A DNA stretch of 6,368 nucleotides from Desulfurococcales archaeon (lineage in GTDB: Archaea > Thermoproteota > Thermoprotei_A > Sulfolobales > Desulfurococcaceae). The translations under genes were made by a program, and so were the position numbers. The notes beneath the pieces are model-generated. The model did no database searches. It was not told the DNA's origin and was given only the letters and a program-made list of their open reading frames with translations. The DNA is taken from positions 1-6,368 of the forward strand of contig JAMOPC010000476.1 in the NCBI GenBank assembly GCA_027064845.1, given 5' to 3'. Positions 1 through 6,239 of the stretch are shown here, in pieces; the stretch's first letter is position 1, and every line of letters starts with the position of its first letter.

Positions 1-579
1 GTATTATCTGCTCTACCATTTATAGGAATAGATACAAGCACTATAGGCATTGGATTATCAGCTATAGCTGCTTTCATCATTGGTTTCGGGCTACAAGATA
101 CTTGGGCAAATCTTGCAGCTGGAGTATGGTTATTAATAAACAAGCCTTTTAGAAAAGGCGATTACGTCAAAGTTGCTGGCTTAATAGGATATGTTGAAAG
201 CATAGGTGTTATGTCAACTATTCTACGTGGAGAAGACAATACTACTATGATTATTCCAAATAAGAAGATATGGGGCTCACCTATTATCAACTACACACAT
301 GAGGAAATACGTAGAATAGAAGTAACGATAACTATGAAGAGAAAGAAGGATATTGAAGAATTAACAAATGCTATCTTAGAAGCTGTTATCACCAAAGACT
401 ATATTCTCAAAAACCCTCGTCCTAGAGCCCAGGTTTTAGAAGTTACACCTGACAAGATAAATTTGAAAATATATTTATGGGTTAAAACCAAGCTACTTAA
501 CGAAGTCAAGGACAGAATACTAGATGATCTAAGAAGGATTCTTGAAGAAAAGGGTATCGAGTATAGTTCTCTTAAATAA
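1..579 (+). CDS. MscS-family mechanosensitive channel, C-terminal part (5' end outside the window)
   Basis: The reading frame is open from base 1 and ends at TAA 577-579, giving 192 visible residues with no start codon needed inside the window. Residues about 16-46 form the glycine/alanine-rich pore-lining helix typical of MscS TM3, with the family motif FGLQDTWANLAAG (29-41). It is followed by KPFRKGDYVKV (48-58), which starts the beta domain, and by MIIPNKKIWGSPIINYT (83-99), which closes it. The rest (about 100-192) is the cytoplasmic alpha/beta domain. These channels form homoheptamers in the cell membrane that open under membrane tension and release solutes during hypo-osmotic shock. The N-terminal helices lie upstream of the window, so total length and subfamily cannot be judged. 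A start at the internal ATG at 211 would cut through the beta domain and is not credible. Family assignment is secure; the gating role is inferred from the family. Confidence 0.93.
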   Translation, partial: VLSALPFIGIDTSTIGIGLSAIAAFIIGFGLQDTWANLAAGVWLLINKPFRKGDYVKVAGLIGYVESIGVMSTILRGEDNTTMIIPNKKIWGSPIINYTHEEIRRIEVTITMKRKKDIEELTNAILEAVITKDYILKNPRPRAQVLEVTPDKINLKIYLWVKTKLLNEVKDRILDDLRRILEEKGIEYSSLK

Positions 580-603
580 TTCTTTGTTCGCTCGGTTTTC
601 TTT
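580..603 (+). terminator. T-rich putative archaeal terminator after the MscS gene
   Basis: Immediately after the MscS stop codon there is a pyrimidine-rich stretch, TTCTTTGTTCGCTCGGTTTT and onward, with three short T runs and no stem-loop. Archaeal RNA polymerase commonly terminates on such U-rich tracts without a hairpin. The position between the MscS stop and a new promoter fits, but base composition is the only evidence. Confidence 0.35.
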
Positions 604-628
604 AAATAAGTGATGGAAAGATTTATTA
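601..628 (+). promoter_or_regulatory. Probable TATA-box promoter region for the HD phosphohydrolase gene
   Basis: Two TATA-like elements lie upstream of the HD gene: TTTAAATAAG at 601-610 and ATTTATTA at 621-628, the latter preceded by an A/G-rich GGAAAG that could serve as a BRE. Initiation about 25 bases downstream would give leaders of roughly 40 or 20 bases respectively, both long enough to include the ribosome-binding site at 659-663. I cannot tell which one is used. Confidence 0.45.
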
Positions 629-658
629 CGATCGAAAATCAGAATTGATCATAGCTGA

Positions 659-663
659 GAGGG
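659..663 (+). promoter_or_regulatory. Ribosome binding site for the HD phosphohydrolase gene
   Basis: GAGGG lies seven bases before the ATG at 671 and resembles part of the GGAGGTGAT archaeal Shine-Dalgarno sequence. An in-frame TGA at 656-658 rules out any start further upstream, so the site and the ATG at 671 support each other. Confidence 0.55.
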
Positions 664-670
664 TATTACC

Positions 671-2323
671 ATGTCTTTTATCACTAGTGATAAAACTATT
701 CAAGAGTATAGACGTGGACTAGAGATTGGTCTATTGTGGAGTCTGCCATTTAATGCACAGGTTAGAGACGTGATATATCACTACATAGACTATGTGAAGG
801 GGTATGAAGACAAGATAATTGATTCATGGCCTCTCCAGAGGCTAAGGTATATTTATCAATTACAAGCGGCTCATTTCGTGTATCCCTCAGCTACACATAC
901 TCGGTTCAGCCATAGTCTCGGCGTTATGCACTTATCCTATAAATATGTGAATCAGCTCCTGCGAAGTCTTCCACAAAATAAGAAGATAAACACACCGGTG
1001 ATAAGAGAGGTTTCTAAGAGAGTAAGAGAAATAGCTGTGGCTTCACGGATTGTTGGTTTACTACATGATATTGGACATGGACCCTTTAGTCATGCGTTCG
1101 ACCGTTATGTCTATAAGAATAAGGATTTCCTAGGATACAGAGTCGGTAATCACGAAGTAATGAGCTACATAATATACAGGGACTATCTCAGAGATGTTAT
1201 CAGAAAAGCTCTTAATAACTACAATAATGTCCTAGGTGTGGACGTTGAATATGTGCTCGAGATCATTGATGAGGCAATGAAACCAATAATTTCTATGAGG
1301 AAGCATACAGACTTATTATCTAAAAACATACTGAGACCAGATGAATTCTATGTTCCATTACCCGATAAATCCATCCATACTATTGTAAGGCTTGTGGTGA
1401 GAGATTTCATCTATACTAGTGACATAATTGATTACCTGAGAAGAGATAGCTACTATACAGGCCTACCTATCGGCAACATTAATGATGAATGGTTAATTAG
1501 GAATACTTACTTGGTAGAACAAGGTGGTTTACTCGTACCAGCAATATCCACCAAAGCCGTGGATGACCTCGTAAGACTCCTCAATGCTAGGAAAATGATG
1601 TACAAGAACGTTTATCTACACCACGTTAATCTTGCCTTCTCAGAAACAATAGGTGTATTACTGAATTGTTTAAAAGAACATATATCACATATTATCGATG
1701 AAATGCTAACAAATCCCGAGAAACTAAGATTATATATGTCATTAACAGATTTTGGAATATATGGGTTGTTGCAGAGGATCCTATCATTTGGAGACATAGG
1801 AGCATTGTGCAAAGACAACATGGAACTTGCAAGACAGAGTTTAGAAAACCTTCTCGTTAAGAGGAAACCTGCATGGAAAAGACTAGACACTTTTACCTTT
1901 GATCTAAGAAGAGCCAAACACATATTCAGCCATAGATTCGGTGAAATTATGCAAGAATCAATTAAGAAAGTCATAAGCGAAGAACTCGCGAGTACTTTAA
2001 GTAGTAAGGGATTCAGCGAAGATGATATAAGAGTAGTGATCACATCTATCGATATCTACCCATCTGCTGGGAAAGAGATTGTTAAAAACCTCGTAATAGT
2101 AAAGGTTCAGGAAGATAAAATAATAGGTCGTGACGAAGAGAATCTAGATAGATTTGCCGAAAGACATGGTCTTGTCCCTGAAGCGTTATTCATTATTTAC
2201 TTGAATAGAGAGAAATACAAGAAACTATCCGAAGATGATCTGACAAGAGCTCGTAGCCTTGTATCAGATATACTTAGAGAAGCAATTGGGAGTAGGATAG
2301 AAGAAGTTCCAGAAACTAGCTAA
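671..2323 (+). CDS. HD-domain phosphohydrolase, SAMHD1/dGTPase-like (COG1078 type), 550 aa
   Basis: Probable metal-dependent cytoplasmic nucleotide phosphohydrolase. The N-terminal half carries the full HD signature in SAMHD1-like spacing: HTRFSHSLGV (76-85), LLHDIGHGPFSHAFD (130-144), NHE (160-162) and DIIDYLRRD (251-259). Aligning by eye to human SAMHD1, metal ligands H167, H206, D207 and D311 match H81, H132, D133 and D251. Catalytic-site H210, H215 and H233 match H136, H141 and H161. Nucleotide contacts R164, Y315, D319, R366, Y374 and H376 match R78, Y255, D259, R307, Y315 and H317. SAMHD1 K312 is I252 here and K377 is H318. In this superfamily such enzymes convert dNTPs to deoxynucleosides plus triphosphate; that substrate is inferred. 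The C-terminal 230 residues are charged and have no motif I recognise; no SAM domain is seen. The start is fixed by an in-frame stop at 656-658. The gene is monocistronic and convergent with the exporter. Confidence 0.9.
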   Translation: MSFITSDKTIQEYRRGLEIGLLWSLPFNAQVRDVIYHYIDYVKGYEDKIIDSWPLQRLRYIYQLQAAHFVYPSATHTRFSHSLGVMHLSYKYVNQLLRSLPQNKKINTPVIREVSKRVREIAVASRIVGLLHDIGHGPFSHAFDRYVYKNKDFLGYRVGNHEVMSYIIYRDYLRDVIRKALNNYNNVLGVDVEYVLEIIDEAMKPIISMRKHTDLLSKNILRPDEFYVPLPDKSIHTIVRLVVRDFIYTSDIIDYLRRDSYYTGLPIGNINDEWLIRNTYLVEQGGLLVPAISTKAVDDLVRLLNARKMMYKNVYLHHVNLAFSETIGVLLNCLKEHISHIIDEMLTNPEKLRLYMSLTDFGIYGLLQRILSFGDIGALCKDNMELARQSLENLLVKRKPAWKRLDTFTFDLRRAKHIFSHRFGEIMQESIKKVISEELASTLSSKGFSEDDIRVVITSIDIYPSAGKEIVKNLVIVKVQEDKIIGRDEENLDRFAERHGLVPEALFIIYLNREKYKKLSEDDLTRARSLVSDILREAIGSRIEEVPETS

Positions 2324-2370
2324 TCGCTCTTATGAAGATTCTGCTCTTGGGTACTCGATGAATACTTAAA

Positions 2371-4056
2371 TCAAGGTATCTTGTGTCGATCTGCTATCTC
2401 TCTATAAATTTTGCATCTCTTATATAGCTCATCGTGAACACCATAATCAATTATTTTCCCATTAGCCATTACGTATATTTTCTCAGCATGTCTTAATGCA
2501 GTCAAACGGTGAGATATAATAATTATTATGGCATCACCCAGATATTCTTTAATTCTATAAATTAATTCATATTCACTATTAGCATCCAAACTATTAGTAG
2601 CTTCGTCTAGAATTAATACATCTGGTTTTCTCAATAATGCACGAGCTAGAGCTATTTTTTGTTTTTGTCCTTCCGATAGTTTACTCGGATTAATTATTGT
2701 TTTAAGCCCTGCAAAGTCTATGCCTATAAGCGAGACAACCCGTTGTATATCGGCAAGAGGATATTGCATGCCGAGGGTCAAATTTTCAAGAAGAGATGCA
2801 TGGATAATTACATCTTTTGAGGGAACATAATATATTTTCTTCCGAATTGATTCTAGAGAATATTTTTTATAATCCTTATTGTTTATGAGTATTTTTCCTT
2901 TGTCTGGTTCATATATTCTTATTAATGTTAAAGCAAGTGTTGTTTTACCCGAACCTATAGGTCCGACTATCCCAATAGTTTCTCCTCTCTTTACCTTGAG
3001 CGAAACATTATCTAATATCTTTCTAGAATCCATTATGATAGATACATTTAACAATTCAATTTTATCAACATGCTTGAGGTTTTCTCCCTTAGCGATATCC
3101 TCTTTTTCAAGATTTATAATTTCCTTATATCTTTCAAAGTGGGGAATAACTGCAGATAAGTTTGTGAATAAACTTGCAATATTCATTATTGGTTCATAAA
3201 GATGTGGTAAAACAGAAGAAAATGCTATAAGAGTACCAATAGTAAAATAGCCCTTAATTGCTAATATCCCTCCAATTATGAGGATAATTAATCTAAAAAT
3301 ACTATTCAAATAATAATAGGATTTATTATAGAAGATCCTGTAGAAAACATACCTAGTAAAATTTTTTATCCATTCATTTAAGCTATGATTTGTTTTATAT
3401 GCAAAGTAATTTAATGAGCATGTCCTTTTAATGAAAAATAAATTATCGAGACTTAATTTTAATTCATCAACCATGTTTGATAAGCTAGCACGTTCTAAGC
3501 GAGAATATTCTGAGATCCTTTTAGATGTAAACTTGTATATTAAATAATTTAATGGAATTAGAAGAATAGATACGATTAACAAATGAATAGATAAATATCC
3601 TAGTGTAAAAACAGTTATTCCGAAGTTAATTAATTGAATAGTTATAGCTGGAACCAAACCTGCAAGCATAAAAGCTAGTTGTGGAAGATCCGAAACGATT
3701 CTGGCTAATATGTCTCCTACTTTTATTTGTCTTAGCTTTGCTCTGTATAGAGATGCTAGTGTCTTATTAGCTAATATATAAATGCCTCTAATACCGAGTT
3801 TTTGTAGGAGAAAGTCTCCGTAGAAACTAGTTATGTACATGCTAATAGTAATTACTACTAAAATGAAACCAAATAACAAAATCTTGTCAAGTCCATAATG
3901 ATTAGTTATGGCATCGATAAAATCTCTCATCACCATAGCATTGAAAAAACCTAGGACTGAATTTATAAAAAATATGAGTATGGCTAAAACAGTACTTCCT
4001 AGCAAACATCTCGAAATATGTAATCCTTCAATAAATAAATCTCTTAATTTAGCCAT
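2371..4056 (-). CDS. ABC exporter half-transporter (membrane domain fused to ATPase), 561 aa
   Basis: Type IV (ABC-B, MsbA-like) exporter half; two copies or a partner are needed for a working transporter in the cell membrane. About six membrane segments are visible, near residues 16-40, 58-76, 128-150, 153-175, 253-271 and 273-295, followed by an ATPase domain from about 332. Walker A is GPIGSGKTT (365-373), the signature is LSEGQ (460-464), Walker B is VLILDE (480-485) with catalytic E485, the D-loop is SLD (489-491) and the H-loop histidine is H516. The Q-loop position, after YVP (410-412), is S413 instead of glutamine. The A-loop aromatic expected near residue 342 is absent. An in-frame TGA upstream makes ATG 4056 the longest possible ATG start. 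The length is usual for the family. The gene is noticeably A+T-richer than the HD and permease genes. Substrate unknown: peptide, lipid or drug are all possible. Confidence 0.92.
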   Translation of the reverse strand: MAKLRDLFIEGLHISRCLLGSTVLAILIFFINSVLGFFNAMVMRDFIDAITNHYGLDKILLFGFILVVITISMYITSFYGDFLLQKLGIRGIYILANKTLASLYRAKLRQIKVGDILARIVSDLPQLAFMLAGLVPAITIQLINFGITVFTLGYLSIHLLIVSILLIPLNYLIYKFTSKRISEYSRLERASLSNMVDELKLSLDNLFFIKRTCSLNYFAYKTNHSLNEWIKNFTRYVFYRIFYNKSYYYLNSIFRLIILIIGGILAIKGYFTIGTLIAFSSVLPHLYEPIMNIASLFTNLSAVIPHFERYKEIINLEKEDIAKGENLKHVDKIELLNVSIIMDSRKILDNVSLKVKRGETIGIVGPIGSGKTTLALTLIRIYEPDKGKILINNKDYKKYSLESIRKKIYYVPSKDVIIHASLLENLTLGMQYPLADIQRVVSLIGIDFAGLKTIINPSKLSEGQKQKIALARALLRKPDVLILDEATNSLDANSEYELIYRIKEYLGDAIIIIISHRLTALRHAEKIYVMANGKIIDYGVHDELYKRCKIYREIADRHKIP

Positions 4057-4088
4057 AACTATTATTCACTTCGCTTCGATTCTAGAAC

Positions 4089-4095
4089 ATTTATA
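4089..4095 (-). promoter_or_regulatory. TATA box for the ABC exporter gene
   Basis: On the minus strand the sequence reads TATAAAT, centred 36 bases before the A of the exporter start codon. Initiation about 26 bases downstream would fall near 4066 and leave a leader of only about ten bases. That fits the lack of a clear Shine-Dalgarno sequence before this ATG; AAGTGA at 4067-4072 is the nearest weak match. The upstream BRE is not obvious. Confidence 0.5.
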
Positions 4096-4170
4096 GTGTT
4101 ATGCCCGTTTCTTAAGATGTTCTTGCTAAATTTTGGTAGCAATTATCAATTTTCTGATTTGCTAAGTGAT

Positions 4171-4184
4171 TTTTTAAATATATC
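4171..4184. promoter_or_regulatory. AT-rich TATA-like tract in the spacer between exporter and winged-helix gene
   Basis: TTTTTAAATATATC can be read as a TATA element on either strand. On the minus strand it could be a second, more distant exporter promoter with a leader of roughly 90 bases. On the plus strand it would direct transcription antisense to the winged-helix gene. No gene on the plus strand follows it. This is a composition-based call only. Confidence 0.2.
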
Positions 4185-4223
4185 TTGAAAGCGGGATAAA
4201 CTTTGGTGTTAGGGGGATTTAAA

Positions 4224-4559
4224 TTATCTTCTAATAAAAGCAAATTCTTGTTCGAACTCTTTACCTGTTAAATTTACTAGGTATTGCTTGACGGCATAGC
4301 TAATTATTTTCCTAGCATCAAATGGTTCTTCTGGGCAATTATCTAGTGTTAGCCTTCCATTACTACATATTTTCACAACATTGTTCTCGATCAATGCATT
4401 AATTACTTCTTCTAATTCCTTTGAGTAAAGACCAGTTATCGTTATTTCCCATGAAAACTTTGTTGAATGTTTACTGCTTAAATACATTATGTTATGTAGG
4501 AGACTCTTTGTTGGCTTGTATTTACTAATGATCTCTAGTATCTCGCTAACGATACTCAT
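4224..4559 (-). CDS. Small probable winged-helix DNA-binding protein, 111 aa
   Basis: I do not recognise the exact family. The predicted fold pattern is helix (about 2-13), helix (18-30), a likely recognition helix SKELEEVINALIENN (46-60), a short beta wing VVKICSNGRLTL (61-72), then another helix (82-95). This suits a winged helix-turn-helix transcription factor, as is common in archaea. The frame is open upstream to 4727, but that start would overlap permease 2 by 100 bases. ATG 4559 is the first ATG downstream of the permease stop, has GGGAT at 4567-4571 seven bases upstream, and a TATA-like site about 40 bases upstream, so I chose it. About 22 residues between the permease stop and this ATG look protein-like, but I find no ATG, GTG or TTG to begin them. 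It may regulate the ABC-2 operon or the exporter; that is inference. No membrane segments are visible. Confidence 0.62.
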   Translation of the reverse strand: MSIVSEILEIISKYKPTKSLLHNIMYLSSKHSTKFSWEITITGLYSKELEEVINALIENNVVKICSNGRLTLDNCPEEPFDARKIISYAVKQYLVNLTGKEFEQEFAFIRR

Positions 4560-4598
4560 GTCTTCTATCCCTGAATACTTATCAAGAAAGTGTTTTGG

Positions 4599-4609
4599 AT
4601 TTAAAAAAG
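4599..4609 (-). promoter_or_regulatory. TATA-like element for the winged-helix gene
   Basis: The minus strand reads CTTTTTTAAAT, located between the permease 2 stop and the ATG at 4559. Initiation about 26 bases downstream would be near 4577, leaving a leader of about 18 bases that contains the GGGAT ribosome-binding site at 4567-4571. This arrangement favours the short form of the protein and expression at least partly independent of the ABC-2 operon. Confidence 0.4.
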
Positions 4610-4627
4610 AGTACTGAGTATTTTCGA

Positions 4628-5428
4628 TTAGTACATTCCAACAGTCTTGGGTCCTTCTTTTAGCATTTTCTTTAACTGGTACTTGAAGAACAAGATGCTC
4701 ACGAAAAGATAGATGATAGCATAACATATACCTATTATGATCATTTTATTTACTTCTAAGACAGTTGGTGTGCCTAGTAGACTATATCGTAAGAGCTCTG
4801 CTGGATAACTATATGGTGTAAGTATTGCAAATATTCTTAATGGTTCAGGCATATTTACTAATGGAGTCAAACCACCTGTAGCTATTGGCATGATCCATCC
4901 CAGCATCTCCATTACAGGCCCACTAGTACCTGCTGAAATTGTTGTTCCTCCTAGTATCATTGCATGTCCGAACAAGACTACCATTAGTAGGGTTATGCTT
5001 AGCAATAATAGTAGTGGATCTGTTACGATTAATGCAGGAGGCCCTATGAGTATTGCTAGTATTCCATATACTATTGCTAATGATGTAACCATCCACAGCA
5101 TACTGAATGGTAGAACACCTACATAGTGTATGAAGATGCTTCTCCCACTAACAAGTATGTATTCCATCATACCGCTCATCATAAGCCATCTAAGCTCCCA
5201 TGCCCAATCCCATGTAGCCATCGAGTATGAGAGGAATACGAGAACAGCTGCGAATGCGTAGCCCGCTATGGTATTGGGAGACATGGTTGGTGGTGCAAAT
5301 AATATTATTGGTGCTATGAATAGGGTCATCCACAATGCTAGTGATAATAGGCTCAGCACTAATCCGTAGTTTCTAAGAAGCTCTGCCGTCAAATATGCTT
5401 TTAGAACGGCTTTTACAGCCTCAAACAT
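4628..5428 (-). CDS. ABC-2 type transporter permease 2, 266 aa
   Basis: Integral membrane subunit of an ABC-2 exporter. Six hydrophobic segments are visible, near residues 22-44, 54-73, 101-129, 137-160, 172-191 and 228-248. An amphipathic N-terminal helix precedes them and a lysine-rich C-terminal tail follows (QLKKMLKEGPK, 251-261), which should face the cytoplasm. The segment LTPYSYPAELLRYSLLG (203-219) matches the conserved region before the last membrane helix of DrrB-like permeases. ATG 5428 is preceded by a strong Shine-Dalgarno match, AAGGTGATCC, that contains the TGA stop of permease 1; the genes are five bases apart and probably translationally coupled. It should pair with permease 1 and the upstream ATPase to form one pump. 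The substrate cannot be told from the sequence. Its DNA is richer in G+C than the exporter and winged-helix genes downstream. Confidence 0.88.
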   Translation of the reverse strand: MFEAVKAVLKAYLTAELLRNYGLVLSLLSLALWMTLFIAPIILFAPPTMSPNTIAGYAFAAVLVFLSYSMATWDWAWELRWLMMSGMMEYILVSGRSIFIHYVGVLPFSMLWMVTSLAIVYGILAILIGPPALIVTDPLLLLLSITLLMVVLFGHAMILGGTTISAGTSGPVMEMLGWIMPIATGGLTPLVNMPEPLRIFAILTPYSYPAELLRYSLLGTPTVLEVNKMIIIGICYAIIYLFVSILFFKYQLKKMLKEGPKTVGMY

Positions 5429-5431
5429 AGT

Positions 5432-5441
5432 GGATCACCTT
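5432..5441 (-). promoter_or_regulatory. Shine-Dalgarno site of permease 2 overlapping the stop of permease 1
   Basis: The minus strand reads AAGGTGATCC three bases before the ATG at 5428, matching GGTGATC of the archaeal consensus GGAGGTGATC. The TGA inside it is the stop codon of permease 1. A ribosome ending on permease 1 would therefore stop on the initiation site of permease 2, which indicates translational coupling and balanced subunit synthesis. Confidence 0.75.
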
Positions 5442-6238
5442 ATCCCTTCTCGAAGCTTCTTTGTCTCCCAGTAATCAATGCTCTTAACACCTATGGGGGC
5501 GTAAAGGATGAATAAAGCTGTAGCTATTCCTATAAGAGACAAAGCATACAGTACATCTAGTTTCTCAATTATCATTAACTGAATAACCTCCACGATATGA
5601 CTAGACGGTATAAGGTACGAAACTATTCTTCCAAATAATGGCATTAGGTATCTAGGATAATAGGCTCCAAGCAATATCATTAGAAGTGGTCTTACAATAT
5701 TTATTATTCTCCATGACTCTCCTCCTACACCATATATTAACCCTATGAGAACCATTATGGGGGTTGTAAAGAACAATCCTGAGATCAGTGCCAATAATAT
5801 GACAGCTGCCCCTTCTACTAGTCCTCCTAAACCATAATAATATATATAAACCGGAACTATGCTTGTAGCACCTATCAATATTACTATTAATAGCCTTGGG
5901 AAAGGAATTGCTATATACCTGTATATCCTAGGTAGAGGACTTATCAAAACATACTGTAAAGTACCCATCCATAACTCGAAATGCGGTCTCCACAATAGAT
6001 CATCTGATACTCCAAGTATGGAGATCAATAGGAACCCGGCTGTTATAAAGAATACTTCGGGGGGCGCACCTGTTCTCTCTATAAATACTTGTCTTGACCC
6101 CATAGCATAGCCTATTAAGACTACGAATAGTGTCAGGATATATGGATAAACTATTATCATGATTAGTGTTGATTTTCTCCTAAATAGATCAGCATATACA
6201 AACTTTGCTTCAGCAAGTATCATGTTCCATAGACTCAT
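5435..6238 (-). CDS. ABC-2 type transporter permease 1, 267 aa
   Basis: Membrane subunit of the same ABC-2 exporter. Counting from ATG 6238, hydrophobic segments lie near residues 23-46, 62-79, 114-136, 142-168, 178-195 and 230-249. A charged amphipathic N-terminus (AKFVYADLFRRKST, 11-24) leads into the first membrane helix, as in DrrB-type permeases, and the C-terminal tail is charged. The segment LIPSSHIVEVIQLMI (209-223) corresponds to LTPYSYPAELLRY in permease 2. The frame could start at a TTG at 6259, but ATG 6238 is preferred. It sits one base after the ATPase stop codon and has AGGTGGT four bases upstream, while the TTG would overlap the ATPase gene and has no good site. Permeases 1 and 2 share topology but little obvious sequence, which points to an asymmetric heterodimeric channel. 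The substrate is unknown. Confidence 0.88.
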   Translation of the reverse strand: MSLWNMILAEAKFVYADLFRRKSTLIMIIVYPYILTLFVVLIGYAMGSRQVFIERTGAPPEVFFITAGFLLISILGVSDDLLWRPHFELWMGTLQYVLISPLPRIYRYIAIPFPRLLIVILIGATSIVPVYIYYYGLGGLVEGAAVILLALISGLFFTTPIMVLIGLIYGVGGESWRIINIVRPLLMILLGAYYPRYLMPLFGRIVSYLIPSSHIVEVIQLMIIEKLDVLYALSLIGIATALFILYAPIGVKSIDYWETKKLREGIR

Positions 6239-6239
6239 G

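Noticed and set aside
610..658. Possible C/D box small RNA upstream of the HD gene: GTGATGG at 610-616 as C box and CTGA at 655-658 as D box.
   Set aside because: The C box departs from the RTGATGA consensus, no proper internal C'/D' pair is visible, and the segment coincides with the promoter and leader of the HD gene.
1612..2043. Open frame of 143 codons on the minus strand inside the HD phosphohydrolase gene.
   Set aside because: It lies wholly antisense to a well-supported gene, shows no domain or ribosome-binding site, and has a composition typical of a complementary-strand shadow.
2324..2370. Terminator or stem-loop between the convergent HD and exporter genes.
   Set aside because: GCTCTT occurs twice as a direct repeat, but there is no T run or stable inverted repeat on either strand, so no terminator can be supported.
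4125..4140. Imperfect palindrome GCTAAATTTTGGTAGC considered as an operator.
   Set aside because: Only the outer four bases of each arm pair; the centre does not match, so the symmetry is too weak to claim as a binding site.
4062..4142. Short minus-strand frame (TTG start, 26 codons) ending just before the exporter ATG, considered as a leader peptide or exported peptide.
   Set aside because: It spans the exporter's likely TATA box, has no ribosome-binding site, and shows no peptide-precursor features such as a double-glycine leader.
4117..4188. Short plus-strand frame of 23 codons in the spacer, MFLLNFGS at its start.
   Set aside because: It has no ribosome-binding site or promoter at the right distance and is of a length expected by chance in A+T-rich spacer DNA.
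4890..5126. Plus-strand frame of 78 codons within permease 2.
   Set aside because: It is antisense to a strongly supported membrane protein gene, with no independent coding signal.
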